Shown: in pieces, positions 33,887 to 46,316 of the stretch | Layout of the letters: every line of letters begins with the position of its first letter | Numbering within the stretch: the first letter of the stretch is position 1 | From: Polytrichum commune | Taxonomy: Eukaryota; Streptophyta; Polytrichopsida; Polytrichales; Polytrichaceae | Length of the DNA stretch: 64,000 nt | Assembly (NCBI GenBank): GCA_950295325.1 | Contig: OX485803.1 | Coordinates: 61,769,554 to 61,833,553 of the forward strand | Direction: 5' to 3' | Notes under the pieces: model-generated | What the model was told of the DNA's origin: nothing | The model's input: only the letters and a program-made list of their open reading frames with translations | The model's database searches: none | Translations under genes and position numbers: made by a program

Positions 33887-33899
33887 GATTCACTCTAGT

Positions 33900-35296
33900 G
33901 TGCTACTCCATTGACCAATTTTATGCAGTAAGATATTGTTATAAACCATCTACCTCTGTATGTTTCCACTAGCATTTTAACTTCCTTCAAACAAGCAGAT
34001 TATCCCGATGATATATTCAAAGCAAAGCTCATACACATGCAGTATCACAAGATACATTGTCAAAGAACAAAACAACAATAGAGGAGACGAACGGTGAACA
34101 GTAGAGTAGTGAACGGTGAAGTGCACGGTAAAGTGCGCGGTTAGTGGCTATGAGCGGTAAGTGGCCTATGTACGATAGAAGTCCAAGGTTCAAGATCTTT
34201 TTTCCTTCTAGTAAAGTACCGCCCAAAAGCTTCCAATGTCCAAGGCCAACGCATCTATAACCCATAAAATAATATGAGTTTGCATCCATTTAGGAGGAGT
34301 TATATCGAGAATACATTTTTCTTGCAAAGAGAATCATATTTTGAGGAGAATGAAACATTTCATATTTACAAAATTCGTGAATATGGACATTGTTACAAAT
34401 TTTGAAGCGGTATAGATAGGGTAACACACACATAGTCGATCTATAGGCTGATCCATAACCGCTCATCTAAATGTCAATCCTTGCCCATGACAATTATCAA
34501 AACTCTTATGATAGTATCCAATCACAAGCCGCCAGCACATAAGATCTAAATTCATTCGTTTAAAAAACATAGATCTCATCCATGTTGCCATTACATGACA
34601 TGACCCTAGTGAGCGGTTAAAAGGACATGGTCGACTAGGGACACCTCAACCTTACATAAGTACCATCTAACGTTGTCCATACTAGCTAGCATGTGATTTT
34701 GTACATATATATCATCTACACGCTTTTGGACAACGTTAAAAACAAGCCGTGTAAAGTTGTAAACTCACCCATTGGTGGTTAAACTTTACTACTTCCGTGT
34801 GTTAATTGGTGGCACGTTATTTTGAGTTGGAGAATGAAAAAAAGGTTGTATTCGATCGAGGTTGGGTATGAATACGGTCAAGGGAGGTCAAGTATACGAG
34901 TCAATGGTCAATGTCTATGGGCTTATATAGTAGGTTTGTACCATACATTGTGCATGTAGAGACCCTAAACCCCTCTTCCTACTTTAATTGAGTAATCTAT
35001 CGACATTGAAAACCGAGAATTTACCTCTCTTGAAGTTACTTCGTGTGCGGTTGGAAAAATTAAACTACTATCGGTGCGTGACCAAAAAGATTCTAAGTCC
35101 TCCATTGTGGACCCCGAATCGAGAGATTCGTTTAACCTCGTAGATGTGCATTAGATTAACCCTAGCTAAACCGTAGTCTTTACTTTTTCATCACGCATTC
35201 CGATGGCTGAACTTGACTTTGCTTGGTTTGATAAAGTGAATAAGTTACCCCGGTAAGTAATATAAGTAAGTATTGAATATTTTTACTACGAATAAT
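33900..35296. other. No recognisable gene
   Basis: Intergenic. Short AACGTTGTCCA/TGGACAACGTT arms near 34670 and 34730 make a small foldback. Repeated GAACGGTGAA/GCACGGTAAA words lie at 34085-34145. The minus ORF 34029-34289 has no domain. Confidence 0.4.
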
Positions 35297-35335
35297 CACT
35301 ACAAGGATCACGAGGTTTTGTCATTGGTTCTTTGT

Positions 35336-35410
35336 CACTACAAGGTAGATTTGGAATATTCAAATATATTAGTGAAACGGATTTGGATACTCAAAATTTA
35401 TCTTGTAGTG
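35336..35410. repeat. 75-bp hairpin with CACTACAAG ends
   Basis: Starts CACTACAAGGTAGATTT and ends with a diverged complement closing in CTTGTAGTG. A further CACTACAAGG lies at 35297-35306. The ends look like CACTA termini, but the flanks show no 3-bp duplication. Confidence 0.4.
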
Positions 35411-35582
35411 GAAAAGAATCAGTGTCCATGTTTTTAGATGTGGATGGCATCAATTTGAGTGTTCGGGATATGATATGCACCATGTGGGATACTTGGTTGT
35501 TCATGTTTGAGGTGTATTATGAAGTCAATCAATTTAAATCATTTATATGACGTTTTTCATCATTGTTGTCATCGGTGTGCCT

Positions 35583-36222
35583 CAGGGAGTGCACTATTCA
35601 TTAAAACCAAGTATCACGTGCGTGCATGCCCCTTATTAAAATACCCTTGTATACATTTTATTTTTGCTAAAATCAAGCAATATACTTACAAATCTCATTG
35701 CTTCAAAATACATTTCCATATGTACACAAGGGTCCAAAAACAAAAACATAAATTGTATATAACATGTGTACAAATGTTTGGAAATGCAAAAATATGGCCC
35801 TATTATATGTATACTATCAAATCATGGATTTTTAGTTATAAAGTCGTTAAAGACTTTTTCATCACTTGGATGAAGTTCGTACGTGTCTGTTTCAGCATCA
35901 TACGTCAAATTGGCCAAAGCAATAACCGTATCCAATTCTACCATAACATGATCTGTGAGATCATAACTCCAAATAAGGTTGTTACTTAGTGGATGAGAAA
36001 ACGCATGATTCTTGGTCTAGGTCTAACTTGAACGCGTAAACGCATAAACCCGTACTTTACATATATTTTTCTATAGCCTTATCTCCAGCCTCATGTACAT
36101 CTACTTCCTGCTTAATAGCAATATGTCTCTTGTACACACATTTTGTACATGCTTGTTCTAAATAATACCCCTTTTGTGCACGCACGTGTATATTTACAGT
36201 ACTCGAACAGTGCACTCCCTGG
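35583..36222. mobile_element. hAT-like non-autonomous element, 640 bp
   Basis: The left end CAGGGAGTGCACTATTC and the complement of the right end share CAGGGAGTGCACT(A/G)TTC, matching the usual hAT start CAGGG. The subterminal word ACGTGCGTGCA is also inverted. The flanking 8-mers GTGTGCCT (35575-35582) and GTGTGCAT (36223-36230) differ by one base. The 160-codon ORF inside has no transposase motif that I recognise. Confidence 0.75.
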
Positions 36223-36230
36223 GTGTGCAT

Positions 36231-36558
36231 ATATCAAACCGTGTCACGTGGCATAAATAAAACATGATTCATTGTTCATACTGGAGTAGCATATTAGGAT
36301 GAAGTCAATGATCTTGTCTATAACTACATCGTATGGCAACACCACCATCATCGTTGGTGTGTTTTGCCCCATGCCATTGCCCATGCTCACATTGTCATTA
36401 GCATGTGAACCATGCCACTTGACTTCTTGGCGACGTGGTTGTATCAATCTCTCCACCCTAATTTGGAGCACATGTAAAATTGGTGTAGTCCACCCTATTT
36501 TTATCACCATTCAAACGTTCAAACTAATGTTTGAATAAATGACAAAGTTTGGTTAACA
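36231..36558. other. Intergenic, partly a dispersed repeat
   Basis: The GAAGTCAAT..CATCATCGTTGGTGTG segment near 36301-36362 resembles 35509-35578 and 55122-55185. No gene is seen; ORFs on both strands here are short. Confidence 0.4.
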
Positions 36559-36560
36559 TA

Positions 36561-36967
36561 GATGGACCTTAAAACGGTTGTTTTTTTCCCACCTACCCAC
36601 TTCTCCTATGATATTGAACACGCAATTCAAACGAGACGGTTAGCGAATCCAAATCGAGGTCATAGTCACTTTTCTTGTAATAGTCAAAGCTCGCGAGGAT
36701 ATCTTATTCATTGTCAAAGTGAGGTTTATTGTGTTCACTTAATGGTCACATAGCTTCTCCTCCCCCTCCCCCCCCCCCCCCCGCACCCCTTCTCCAAATC
36801 ATGTTGAATGTGTGAATCTAGAATGGTTGTCATATTTTGAGCACAGAGCCCAATCTCTTTTAAACACATGTCTTTTTAGTATATGTTCTTGGAGCCACGC
36901 CTAACCACGTACCACTCAAGTATAGGTGTCCAATTAACATATGTATGTAAATTAGGCACATCTACAT
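36561..36967 (+). mobile_element. MITE-B copy with poly(C)
   Basis: Shows CCCACTTCTC, ATATCTTATTCATTGTCAAAG, CACATGTCTTTTTAG and ACCACTCAAGTATAGGTGTC blocks in family order. TA lies on both sides (36559-36560 and 36968-36969). A run of about 14-16 C sits at 36768-36782. Confidence 0.7.
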
Positions 36968-37189
36968 TATCAATATGATTTGTTCTTCGTGCTTGGAATA
37001 CAAAACGTGCAAGAAGAGACAAGTGATGCTAAGTTACATGCAATAACAGAACTCAAGGTAGCACACCAATCCTCCACCTTCTCACCAAACCAATCACGTA
37101 AAGGCTAGTTGATCGTATAACTACAAATGCTGTAGTTGAAATAGTATTGTTGTTGTAGTATACTTTCTTTGGCTTTATTTTTTAGGGAC

Positions 37190-38400
37190 AAGCATTGAAG
37201 TCTTCAATGGCCTTCAAACGCGATTTGGCCCTTCAAAACAAGTGGCCTTTACCACAACCTACTAAACTTACCCAGTTTCAATTCATTTCTATTTCATGGC
37301 ATAGAATAGACATGCCAACTCGTGAGTACGTGTCTCTTTGTCTCTTACGTTTCGTAAGTTCCACCCAGCTATTACCTCATCAACTTACTTGAATTTCGAC
37401 GAAAGTGGGAACATGATAGTGTTTTTAGCACACAAGACAAGCCGAGCTATGTTCGGGGAAAACTGACGGCTAGTTCATTATCAGCCGAAGGATTTCCCCT
37501 CATGGCCGGTCCAAATTTCCAACCATCGGATGGCAATCCGACTGTAATTTCAATCCCCCAGCAATTAGCCGATGGACCAGAAAATGTCCCAGAAATGTAG
37601 CCGATTCTTCTTGTGAGTTACTGGATTTCAGCCGGAAGCATCCAGAGTGCTATTTGTCTGGGGCATCTAATGATGCACTTGAGGAAGTACCCTAAACCTT
37701 AAACTTTTTGAATTATGCAACCTTTCCATGACCAAATCCAATTGCTTCTATGAAGAATTGGGGGACCCTTGGCCTTCAAACGGTGAAGGCATTGCTAGGT
37801 TCAATTCATGCCAAGGATATTAACTCTTCAAATTTACAATTTTGAACATGCCTTTCTTTTCACTTATTCAGGATTTTGTACTAAGAAATGATTTCTAATA
37901 AATTTTCATACATTTTTTAAACAATTAGTGTTGATATGAATTCCATTTAATCGAATATTGGCCAATGAAAATATGAAAATATAGGCAATTGGCCGATTGA
38001 TTTTACAAAAGACCGGCTCTTGCCGATGTAAATTGGGAAAAAATCCGACCCTTCGTAGCAACTACGGGCAATTAGCCACTAAGGTTTCAAAACCTTCCCG
38101 AACTCTGAAGCCGAGACGAAGTCGACGTCTATTCACTAATTTAATATATCTCAACGTCGCTAAATCAAGTGGCCTTTTACGACAAGCTACTAAACTTACC
38201 CAATCCCAATTCATTTCTATTTCACGACATAGAATAGACACGACACGACACGACACGCCAACTCGTGAGCCCGTGTTCTCTTCGTCTCTTGTGTTTTGTA
38301 AGCTCCACTCACTTAATTATCACTTCATTAACTTGCTTGAGATTGGACGAAAGTAGGAATATGATAGTATTTTTTGCACATAAGTCACCCTAGCTAGCTA
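37190..38400 (+). repeat. Repeat K, copies 1 and 2
   Basis: A block of about 220 bp with AAGTGGCCTTT, CTACTAAACTTACCCA, ATTCATTTCTATTTCA, CATAGAATAGACA and CCAACTCGTGAG occurs at about 37225-37440 and 38160-38400, with an unrelated segment between. Copy 2 has a short (ACACG)n expansion at about 38238-38258. Confidence 0.75.
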
Positions 38401-38464
38401 CCGGACATCAAAGCAAAGTCAAAGTTGTCGTTCGTTCGTTCGTTCGTCGGTTCATTAAGTTAAT

Positions 38465-38790
38465 AATATATTCCAACGTCACTAACTCAAGTGGCCTTTA
38501 CGACAAGCTACTAAACTCCTCTAGCCCCGCTTCGTTTCCTTTCCATCCCCCTTGTTAATTATTTCATGGCATAGAATAGAATAGCATAGCATAGAATAGC
38601 ATAGCATAGAATAGCATAGCATAGCATAGAATAGAATAGAGTAGAGTAGAGTAGAGTAGACATAGCATGGCAAGTCGATCGCGAGGAGTATATCTATCTC
38701 TTGCTCATCCATCCGTCCGTCCGTGCGTGGTTCTCTTTATTTGTCTCTAGCTTTCTTCCTTGTGTGTTGTAAGTGCCACTCAAGTGCATG
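38465..38790 (+). repeat. Repeat K, copy 3 with pentanucleotide array
   Basis: Begins CCAACGTCACTAACTCAAGTGG like the other K copies. At the CATAGAATAGA site it expands into about 18 pentamers (ATAGC, ATAGA, GTAGA) at 38571-38661. Confidence 0.8.
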
Positions 38791-39132
38791 CATTGTAGTA
38801 AAACTGAATGAAGGGCATACGTAGAATTAAGTGGTGACGTAGTCTTTATTAGCAGTAGAGCACAAGAGCCATCGACACTTAAAGTTACACAGCACGTAAG
38901 CTGTCAGAGCCACTCTCACACGCCAGAAAAAAGGAAGATCTCATCATCACCGGCTGACTGATGGCTCCCTAGTTTTGTATGTTGTTGTATGTACACCCGT
39001 ACACCCCCCCCCCGCCCAAAAAAAACCCCAAACCCCAAAACCCAACTCCCCTAGCTCCCGGCTTTCGAAATCGTGGCAAAACAATAGTAGAAAGACGTTT
39101 AAAAAAGAATAAAAATGAGAAAAATCATTTGA
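38791..39132. other. No recognisable feature
   Basis: Spacer with a C-run followed by A-runs around 39003-39045. Confidence 0.4.
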
Positions 39133-40143
39133 AGGCGAGCGGGTCTTAAACGGACACTTTTCTCCTTCACACCCACCTTCTCGTGGGGGGATACGAAACA
39201 TGCAACGAATGTGAGATGGTGAGTAGGAGAGATGCAAAGTGTGCACATCGGCCCACGTCCCTCGTAAGTTTTGGAGCCCGCATGAGTATCTTGTGTGTTG
39301 TCGAAGTGTAAATTTTATGAGTTAGTGAGTGATCGTAGAGGTTTTTCCAATCATGTTCTTAGAGTTTTGTGTAGAATGGTTAACAAGTTTTGAGCATGTA
39401 GTCCAACGAATGTGAGATGGTGATTAGGAGAGATGCAAAGTGTGCACATCGGCCCACGTCCCTCGTAAGTTTTGGAGCCCGCATGAGTATCTTGTGTGTT
39501 GTCGAAGTGTAAATTTTATGAGTTAGTGAGTGATCGTAGAGGTTTTTCCAGTCATGTTCTTAGAGTTTTGTGTAGAATGGTTAACAAGTTTTGAGCATGT
39601 AGTCCACGAAACATGCAACGAATGTGAGATGGTGATTATGAGAGATTCAAAGTGTGCACATCGGCCCACGTCCCTCGTAAGTTTTGGAGCCCGCATGAGT
39701 ATCTTGTGTGTTGTCGAAGTGTAAATTTTATGAGTTAGTGAGTGATCGTAGAGGTTTTTCCAGTCATGTTCTTAGAGTTTTGTGTAGAATGGTTAACAAG
39801 TTTTGAGCATGTAGTCCACGAAACATGCAACGAATGTGAGATGGTGATTATGAGAGATTCAAAGTGTGCACGTAGGCCCACGTCCCTCGTAAGTTTTGGA
39901 GCCCGCATGAGTATCTTGTGTGTTGTCGAAGTGTAAATTTTATGAGTTAGTGAGTGATCGTAGAGGTTTTCCCAGTCATGTTCTTAGAGTTCTGTGTAGA
40001 ATGGTTAACAAGTTTTGAGCATGTAGTCCACTCTTTGTTCAATACGTGTATGTCTTTTTTTTTCGAATGTTCATTGTAGATTCACACCCGGCCATAGAGC
40101 ACTCAAGTATAGGTGTATGTTGTTGAGTTAGGCACGTCTACCT
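39133..40143 (+). mobile_element. MITE-B copy enlarged by internal tandem amplification
   Basis: The left end AGGCGAGCGGGTCTTAAACG and the right end GGCACGTCTACCT frame a normal MITE-B. Its interior, from CAACGAATGTGAGATGGTG to GAGCATGTAGTCCA, is repeated about four times, giving about 1 kb in place of about 0.4 kb. Confidence 0.75.
39203..40029 (+). repeat. Tandem repeat, 201-212-bp unit x 4
   Basis: CAACGAATGTGAGATGG starts at 39203, 39404, 39616 and 39828, with only a few base differences between units. Two of the units each give the same 64-codon ORF, which is therefore not a gene. Confidence 0.95.
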
Positions 40144-40149
40144 TAAGGC

Positions 40150-40474
40150 GAATGGTGCGAAGGCAGACTGTCATTTTGAATGGTGAGAATGGGTTTGGTT
40201 ATAAGGATTGAAAAGTTTTAGATGGGTCGTATTAGCAGTTGAGAGGGGGTTGTAGCGCATTGTAGTAGGTCTTGTTTGAATTTCTTATATAAATTTTTTG
40301 AGGATTAAACGTTTCGTTGGCAAACGATCCAAAATCAACACATAAGGAGGCTTGGTGTTTTAAGGTGGTGAACATTCTCATGGTCAACATGTTGGTTGTT
40401 GGTTTGGGGTGGGGTGTTAGTTTCAACACCATATGCATCAACGTAAGTGACCATAAAATGGAGCCCATTTATAC
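40150..40474. other. No recognisable feature
   Basis: Spacer between MITE-B copies; the short minus-strand ORFs lack domains. Confidence 0.4.
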
Positions 40475-40476
40475 TA

Positions 40477-41420
40477 AGGTAAGCATCTATTAAATGGACA
40501 ATTTTAGCCCTAAACCCACTTCTCATGTGATAGGAAGCATGCGATTAGTGTGGGATGATTAGCAGCCCGTAGCCATTTTCCTCGTACTTTTGGTAGCTCA
40601 TATGGACATCTTGTCTACAATCAAATTGAAGATTCTCGTTTAGAAAAAATAATCATAGAAGTCGTTGCCCCCCTCCCCCTCCAACACACCCAAATCTATA
40701 TGTACATAACAAAAATAGTGTTGATTATTGAGCATAGAATGAATGGTCAACACATTTCTAGCATGAAGTCCAGCCCAATTAAAGCACATGTCTTTTGGTA
40801 TTTGTTCTTAGATCCCATATCACTCAAATGTTAAAGGTGTTTGTTTAAGATGAGTAACCACTTAGGCCCACTTAACCTAGGATATTCAACATGCAGTTAG
40901 TATGAGATGAATAGCAAATCTGAATTGAGGCCACATTCGTTTTCAAAGCTCATATTCACATCTTTTTCCTTTTTTAAGAAGAAGAAGAAGAAGAAGAAGT
41001 TGAATGTGAAGGTTTATTTTCCTCCTAAATGAATAAAATTTGAGCACACAAACTAGGATTTGAGCATATTTGGATTTATGCACGATTTTTGGACAATTTC
41101 AACTGCCAATGTGATGTATCCTAGACTGCAAAACTACACAAACATGATGATTGACGAACATGGAATACAATCATTCATAGTTATGGTTGTTATGTTGTTG
41201 CTTTTGTAGTTGTCATTTGATGTTTGTTGTCTCCACAAGCACACATCCCTTATTGTTTTTGAGCAAGTGGTTTGGCCAAACATACTTGAATGTCAGTTTC
41301 AGTCCAATGTCTTTTAAATATGTGTTGTTGTTGTGGTGTCTATTCTTAGATCCAAATCTAATCACGTACCAATTTGTATAGGTGTACAACCATGATAAGT
41401 AACTGACTTGCTTACGTTGT
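40477..41420 (+). mobile_element. Two joined, partly degraded MITE-B copies
   Basis: The first begins AGGTAAGCATCTATTAAATGG after TA and runs to about 40878. Directly there, a second starts within its CCCACTT..GATATTCAACATGCAG block and ends near 41420. An (AAG)n run lies at 40978-41000 and a C/T-rich tract at 40667-40683. Confidence 0.6.
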
Positions 41421-41601
41421 GTAAATTGTGTATACGGCAATCTATGTATTCTAGAATGTATGTGTGTCAAACATGCGGTGAGCAATCCACATTAGCTTTA
41501 TAAAGGGGGGGAAAAATCAACACTTGAAAGATAATTTAAAAAGTTCCCACTTCTTATTTTTGATAGATCAATTGTGGAGCATGGGCCTAATTTATAGCTT
41601 A

Positions 41602-42103
41602 GCGCTACTTCACACACAAGACTGAGAGCCCGTGACCCTTACACTTCACGCACTCTCATTGGTGGAAAAGGCGGAGCCGGTCCAAGTTCGCTTCACACTA
41701 CGCTTGAGGGACCAACGGAGTATGCGAATGCAAGATCAATGTAAAGTCTACATGGATTCCTACATGGCATCGAATAGATCATGTTCCGTGGTCACTTGAA
41801 ATATTTTCAAAAACCACTTCTTGGAGGTAGGCCTAACACCAAAACCAGGAGACCATGGCACTCCGAACACTCACAACCGTTGGTTTATTCTATTTTATCG
41901 TGTGTGGGGACCCGCATGATTAAAATTTCGTTGAAATAGCATCTGGTTGAGGGCCCGGTCATATATGACTTCACACGACACTTGAGGGTCCGTGACCACA
42001 CTACATGATTCTGGAGGGTGTCTTGGGGATGGCCTTTGGACACTTTCTTTTGGGCTCTCACAATTTCATGGTCACGGCTCTTGGCTCGTGTGTGAAGTGG
42101 CCC
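41602..42103 (+). mobile_element. MITE-A copy 5
   Basis: 502 bp, TTA at 41599-41601 and 42104-42106. The left TIR has drifted to GCGCTACTTCACACAC; the right end is intact. Confidence 0.85.
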
Positions 42104-42106
42104 TTA

Positions 42107-42867
42107 GGGAGGTTAGATTGAAAACACAATGTTTTTCATTTTGGTTTTGGAACAAGTTGAACAAATTCAAATGACGAGAGGTCAAAAACACAAAACACCA
42201 AGTGCAAAAGCCAAGAGTCGGACCTCACAAATCTAGGAGACTAGGATACACCGATACCAAGAGGAGGGCCACTACGGTTAACCTGAAAGTCTTTCACGAT
42301 CGAACTCGTGTTTTGGATATATAGGAGGTTTTACCAAACATTATATAATATTCGAGGAGCCTTCATGTTGTGTAGCTAGGAACCCTACTTTTAAACTAAG
42401 GGGAGGGAGGCGTTTGACTTTGGGCGAGATGTGTTTAAATGCAGCGAAAGGACGGGTGTATAAAAAATGAGCTCCTTGTCGAATTTCCATGAGCTCCATG
42501 TTGTATATATAGGTACTTTCGGAAACTTGCTATTATATAAATTACGTTCTTGTTGAACGCCATAAAGAGGAAGCGACTACAAGTTTCTCTAAGGTCTTGT
42601 GCCAGTCGAGATGACCACCACATGAAGGCTAGAATATACAATTTCATTCATCCAACTTCGCCAACACTCTCAAATGATTTTGTGAACTCTAAGTAATGGA
42701 ATAGTATATTCTAACCCTTGGAGTGGGGGAGACATCAAATCCTTGGAGTGCATGTCCACTTGCACGACGAGCGTGTTGCCAACATATATATTTTTCACGT
42801 CTTCCCAATCATGGTCTCTTTGGAAATCCTTCAATTTCCATGCAATGTCACTCTTTTTGACAAGAGC
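42107..42867. other. No recognisable gene
   Basis: Intergenic sequence upstream of the decayed LINE. Minus ORFs of 67-70 codons have no domain. Confidence 0.4.
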
Positions 42868-43267
42868 GGACAAGATTCTCCATCACACAAGAAGGCTTCG
42901 AAGCTATGAGAAATACACCACACCAAATACAAATGATCTTAGCCGCACTAGAAGCCGCCCAATTCAACAACAAAAATATTTACATCACCTACATAGACTT
43001 CAAAAATGCCTTTTGGATCGGTCGACCACCCAAGATTGCTAGCTAGCCCTCGTGAAAAAACACGGGATACTCGATAGATGCAATAGAACTAAGTCAGCTT
43101 GAAGTCAATACAAAAACTCGCATCCTCAACTTCAAATAATTCTAACTTAATACGGAACTAAATCATAGATCATCAAGCACGCCCTCCTCCAAAGCTTGCA
43201 TTGTCTTCCCTCCCACCACATTCCACGACACCACACGCACCCCTCCATAAAGGCAGAGGGTGCTAAA

Positions 43268-43384
43268 GGTTAGTTTCTATGTAGGCCGCTTGCCCACCAT
43301 AATATAGTGGAAATGTAGATTCTACTAGATCAAATACATTTCCATTAGATTTTGGCGGGTGGGCGGCCTACAAGGAGACTAACC
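43268..43384. mobile_element. 117-bp foldback mini-element
   Basis: Arms share GGTTAGT(T/C)TC, TGTAGGCCGC and TGGAAATGTA in inverted orientation. CTAAA precedes and follows the element, a possible 5-bp duplication. It lies within the decayed LINE. Confidence 0.6.
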
Positions 43385-43587
43385 CTAAAACCAACACTTA
43401 TAAATGCCTCCCAATTGCCAACACTCTACTTACCTTGAACCGTTCCCCATGGTGTAGGAGTGTCCAAGCCCAGGGAGTGACATTTTTAGGTGTCATCAGT
43501 GGTGCCACCTCATATCAACCTCCACTACCTTCATATAGGGTAGGTAACATGCTCCATTCTATCTCGGGTTGGTTCAAGGTGGGTTTA

Positions 43588-44061
43588 TGGCCACTTCACA
43601 CACAAAACTGAGAGCTCATGACCATTACACTTCAAGCGCTCTCATTGGTGGAAAAGGCAGAGCCGCTCCAAGTTTGCTTCACACTACCCTTGAGGGACCA
43701 ACGGAGTATGTGAATGCAAGATGGATGGAAAGTATGTATGAATTCATACATGGCATTGAATGGATCATGTTTCATGGTCACTAGGGTTCTTTCAAAAACC
43801 ACCTCTTGGAGGTAGACCTAACACAAAACTGGGAGACCATGACACTCCGAATGCTCACAACCGTTGAGGACCCACGTGAATAGAGTGTCATTGAAATAGC
43901 CTTTGGTTGAGGGCCCGGTCACATATGACTTCACACTACACATGAGGGTCCATGACCACACTACATTAGTTTGGAGGTGTCTTGGGACAACCTCTGAACA
44001 CTTTCTTTTGAGCTCTCACAATTTCATGGTCACGGCTCTTGGCTCCTATGTGAAGTGGCCC
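43588..44061 (+). mobile_element. MITE-A copy 6
   Basis: 474 bp. TTA precedes it (43585-43587) and TCA follows (44062-44064), so the duplication has one mismatch. Internal blocks match copies 1 and 5. It is inserted within the decayed LINE. Confidence 0.8.
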
Positions 44062-46316
44062 TCATGGTGGCTTGTGAATGCCTATTCTAGCCATACTATA
44101 GATGGGAGGGAATGGTTCTAACCAATCTATTTACAAAGCCAAGGAGGTAGACCTACAAAGCACAAAGGGGGTTGGGACCTGGAATGCAAGGTGATAATTT
44201 TGTACGTGAACCGGGTGGGATCATGAGGTGGCCATATGGCTTTGCGCACCGTTACTAGTTGGGCTTTGATCTAGCTTGGGTCTAGTACCTAACTTTGTTA
44301 TGTTGATTCTAGGCAATGAAGGTGGGGGTCCTCATCATATGCAAGGTTAACATACACATGGTCTATGGATTGGTTTAAGGAAGCTAGTCGTTTTGACTTT
44401 GAATGTTCATCATTTATTTATTTGAGGTTAAATATATTCTCTTTCTTTCTTTATAACTATGTTTAGCTCAAAGGCTAATATAAATATATTATTTACATCA
44501 ACCACACAACCATATGTATGTGTAATAGCTTAAAGTGTTGGTTTAAGCACCCTCTACCTTACTCCCACCACCACTACCAGACACCCACAACTTGCAAACT
44601 CCACAAAAAGTCTACACAACCCCACTAGGCACCCCACTCACAAATCACCGCATTCAAAGGAGCTCCAAAAAATATAAATGGGGAGCCCAAAAACACACAT
44701 ACAATTGCAATTGTCAATGGGCCATGCAAGAAAATACATATACTAAATAGTTACCACACAACATCTTAGCAATCCCATACAACATCTTCTACGAACACAA
44801 CCTACTCCTCATTACAAAATTCACACAAACCATAGAACAACAAGCCATAAGAATCAAATTACTTAACACACAAAAAATTCCACAATCGCGAGATAGATGA
44901 CATAACTTACCCCCACCTTCCTCTACACACCTAGGAATGCAACTTGCACAAGGATATCATCGCCTACGCCCCCGCCACACAAATACAATCCCCCCCCCCC
45001 CCCCAAATGCTTGCTCATGCTTGCCCAAATACATGTCCGATACATTAACTACCAAACAACCATAACTCGATAGACTACACTAGCTATGGGAAAGATACTA
45101 TGCAAATGGAAATGACCACACACTTAATTTAAGCCTACCCCTACAAGACTTCCCAACTAAAAGTTTCCTACTAAAAGTTTCCCACTAACTAACAAATATG
45201 TTACACCAATACCAAAAAGGTCCCCAATCAACATCTCCCCCATATGTAACACCATCTTCATAATCACCTACAATAATTGGCCGCACCAACAAAGCGACCT
45301 CCTCCAACAATTCAATCTAAACCCAATTTTAGCAATCCATGCACATGCCATTCAATACACCTCCCCCCACCCCAAACCTTCCCCACATACTACAACAATA
45401 GTATTGTTACTCCTTACTTCTCCTTACCTCCATCATTGCCAACCCACAAACAAAATCATAACCAATTACACATGCTCCTACAAAATCTTCCTAGCCCCTC
45501 TTCTATCCGTAAGCACTACATGCCCCAACTTAACACCCCTCCAATCACATTCATCAATCATTAAAATACCAAAAGCATGGGAAATTACTAGAAGAAAAAC
45601 ATGTACTCAAGCACGACATCTCCCCACTATGCAACCTCTACAACCTCTGCGACCTCTGCAACCTAAGAAACAACGACACTTGCCTACACCTACTGTCATG
45701 ATGCACAAATAAACACATAAATAACCTTACAACTAACAAGCATAATAAAGCAACACATGGACTTGCTAACACCCTTGAAGCACACCCCACCACATGATGC
45801 TTCTCACTAAGCAGCGCAAGCACCTTTAATAACCGCACACCAATAACATCATACCATCATGGCTCCTCCCATGCACATGCCACCTACCAAGATGCACTTG
45901 CCCCTTTGGACCAAGACTAGACATCCTATGTATAATAGGGGCACCACCAGACGCCAAACCCCCATCCAACCCCCACCCTAACTTTAAAGTACAAATCCAA
46001 GAATTCACATATTGCAATGACAAATTTTTTGAAGTTGTGACTACTTGCAAAATAAACAAATATGCACAACTACAACCGCTATTCACACAACAAGAATGAT
46101 TTGTCCTCCCTCCAATTATCATCACTACATGCATACAAGGAACCATACATATGCCAACCATAAAACACCTAATTGACCTTAAAATCTCACAGTATTAAAT
46201 TAACAAGTTAATGGGAAACAATTCTCAAATTGCCATAAAACGCATGATGCGTATTATCCTAAACAAGCGAAAACTTGAAGAGAAACAAACACCAATACAA
46301 CTAGACTAACACTATA

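Larger units (their letters stand above)
42868..46316 (+). pseudogene. Decayed second copy of the RT-RNase H-endonuclease LINE
   Basis: Translated fragments follow the order of the intact element at 2-4423. An RT piece lies at 42868-43080 (ILHHTQEGFEA, then LAALEAA and YIDFKNAF). A C-terminal part lies at about 45590-46316 (knuckle LCDLCNLRNNDTCLHLL, EFTYCNDKF, RIILNKRKLEE). Frameshifts and stops break it throughout, and the RT motif B/YADD part is not recognisable. The middle is interrupted by a 117-bp foldback (43268-43384), a MITE-A (43588-44061) and unrelated sequence to about 44530. From 44530 on, the A/C-rich skew of the intact coding strand is visible. It cannot encode an active protein. 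Confidence 0.75.

Noticed and set aside
39530-39936. Two nearly identical 64-codon ORFs
   Set aside because: They are the same frame in successive units of the 212-bp tandem repeat and reflect repetition, not genes.
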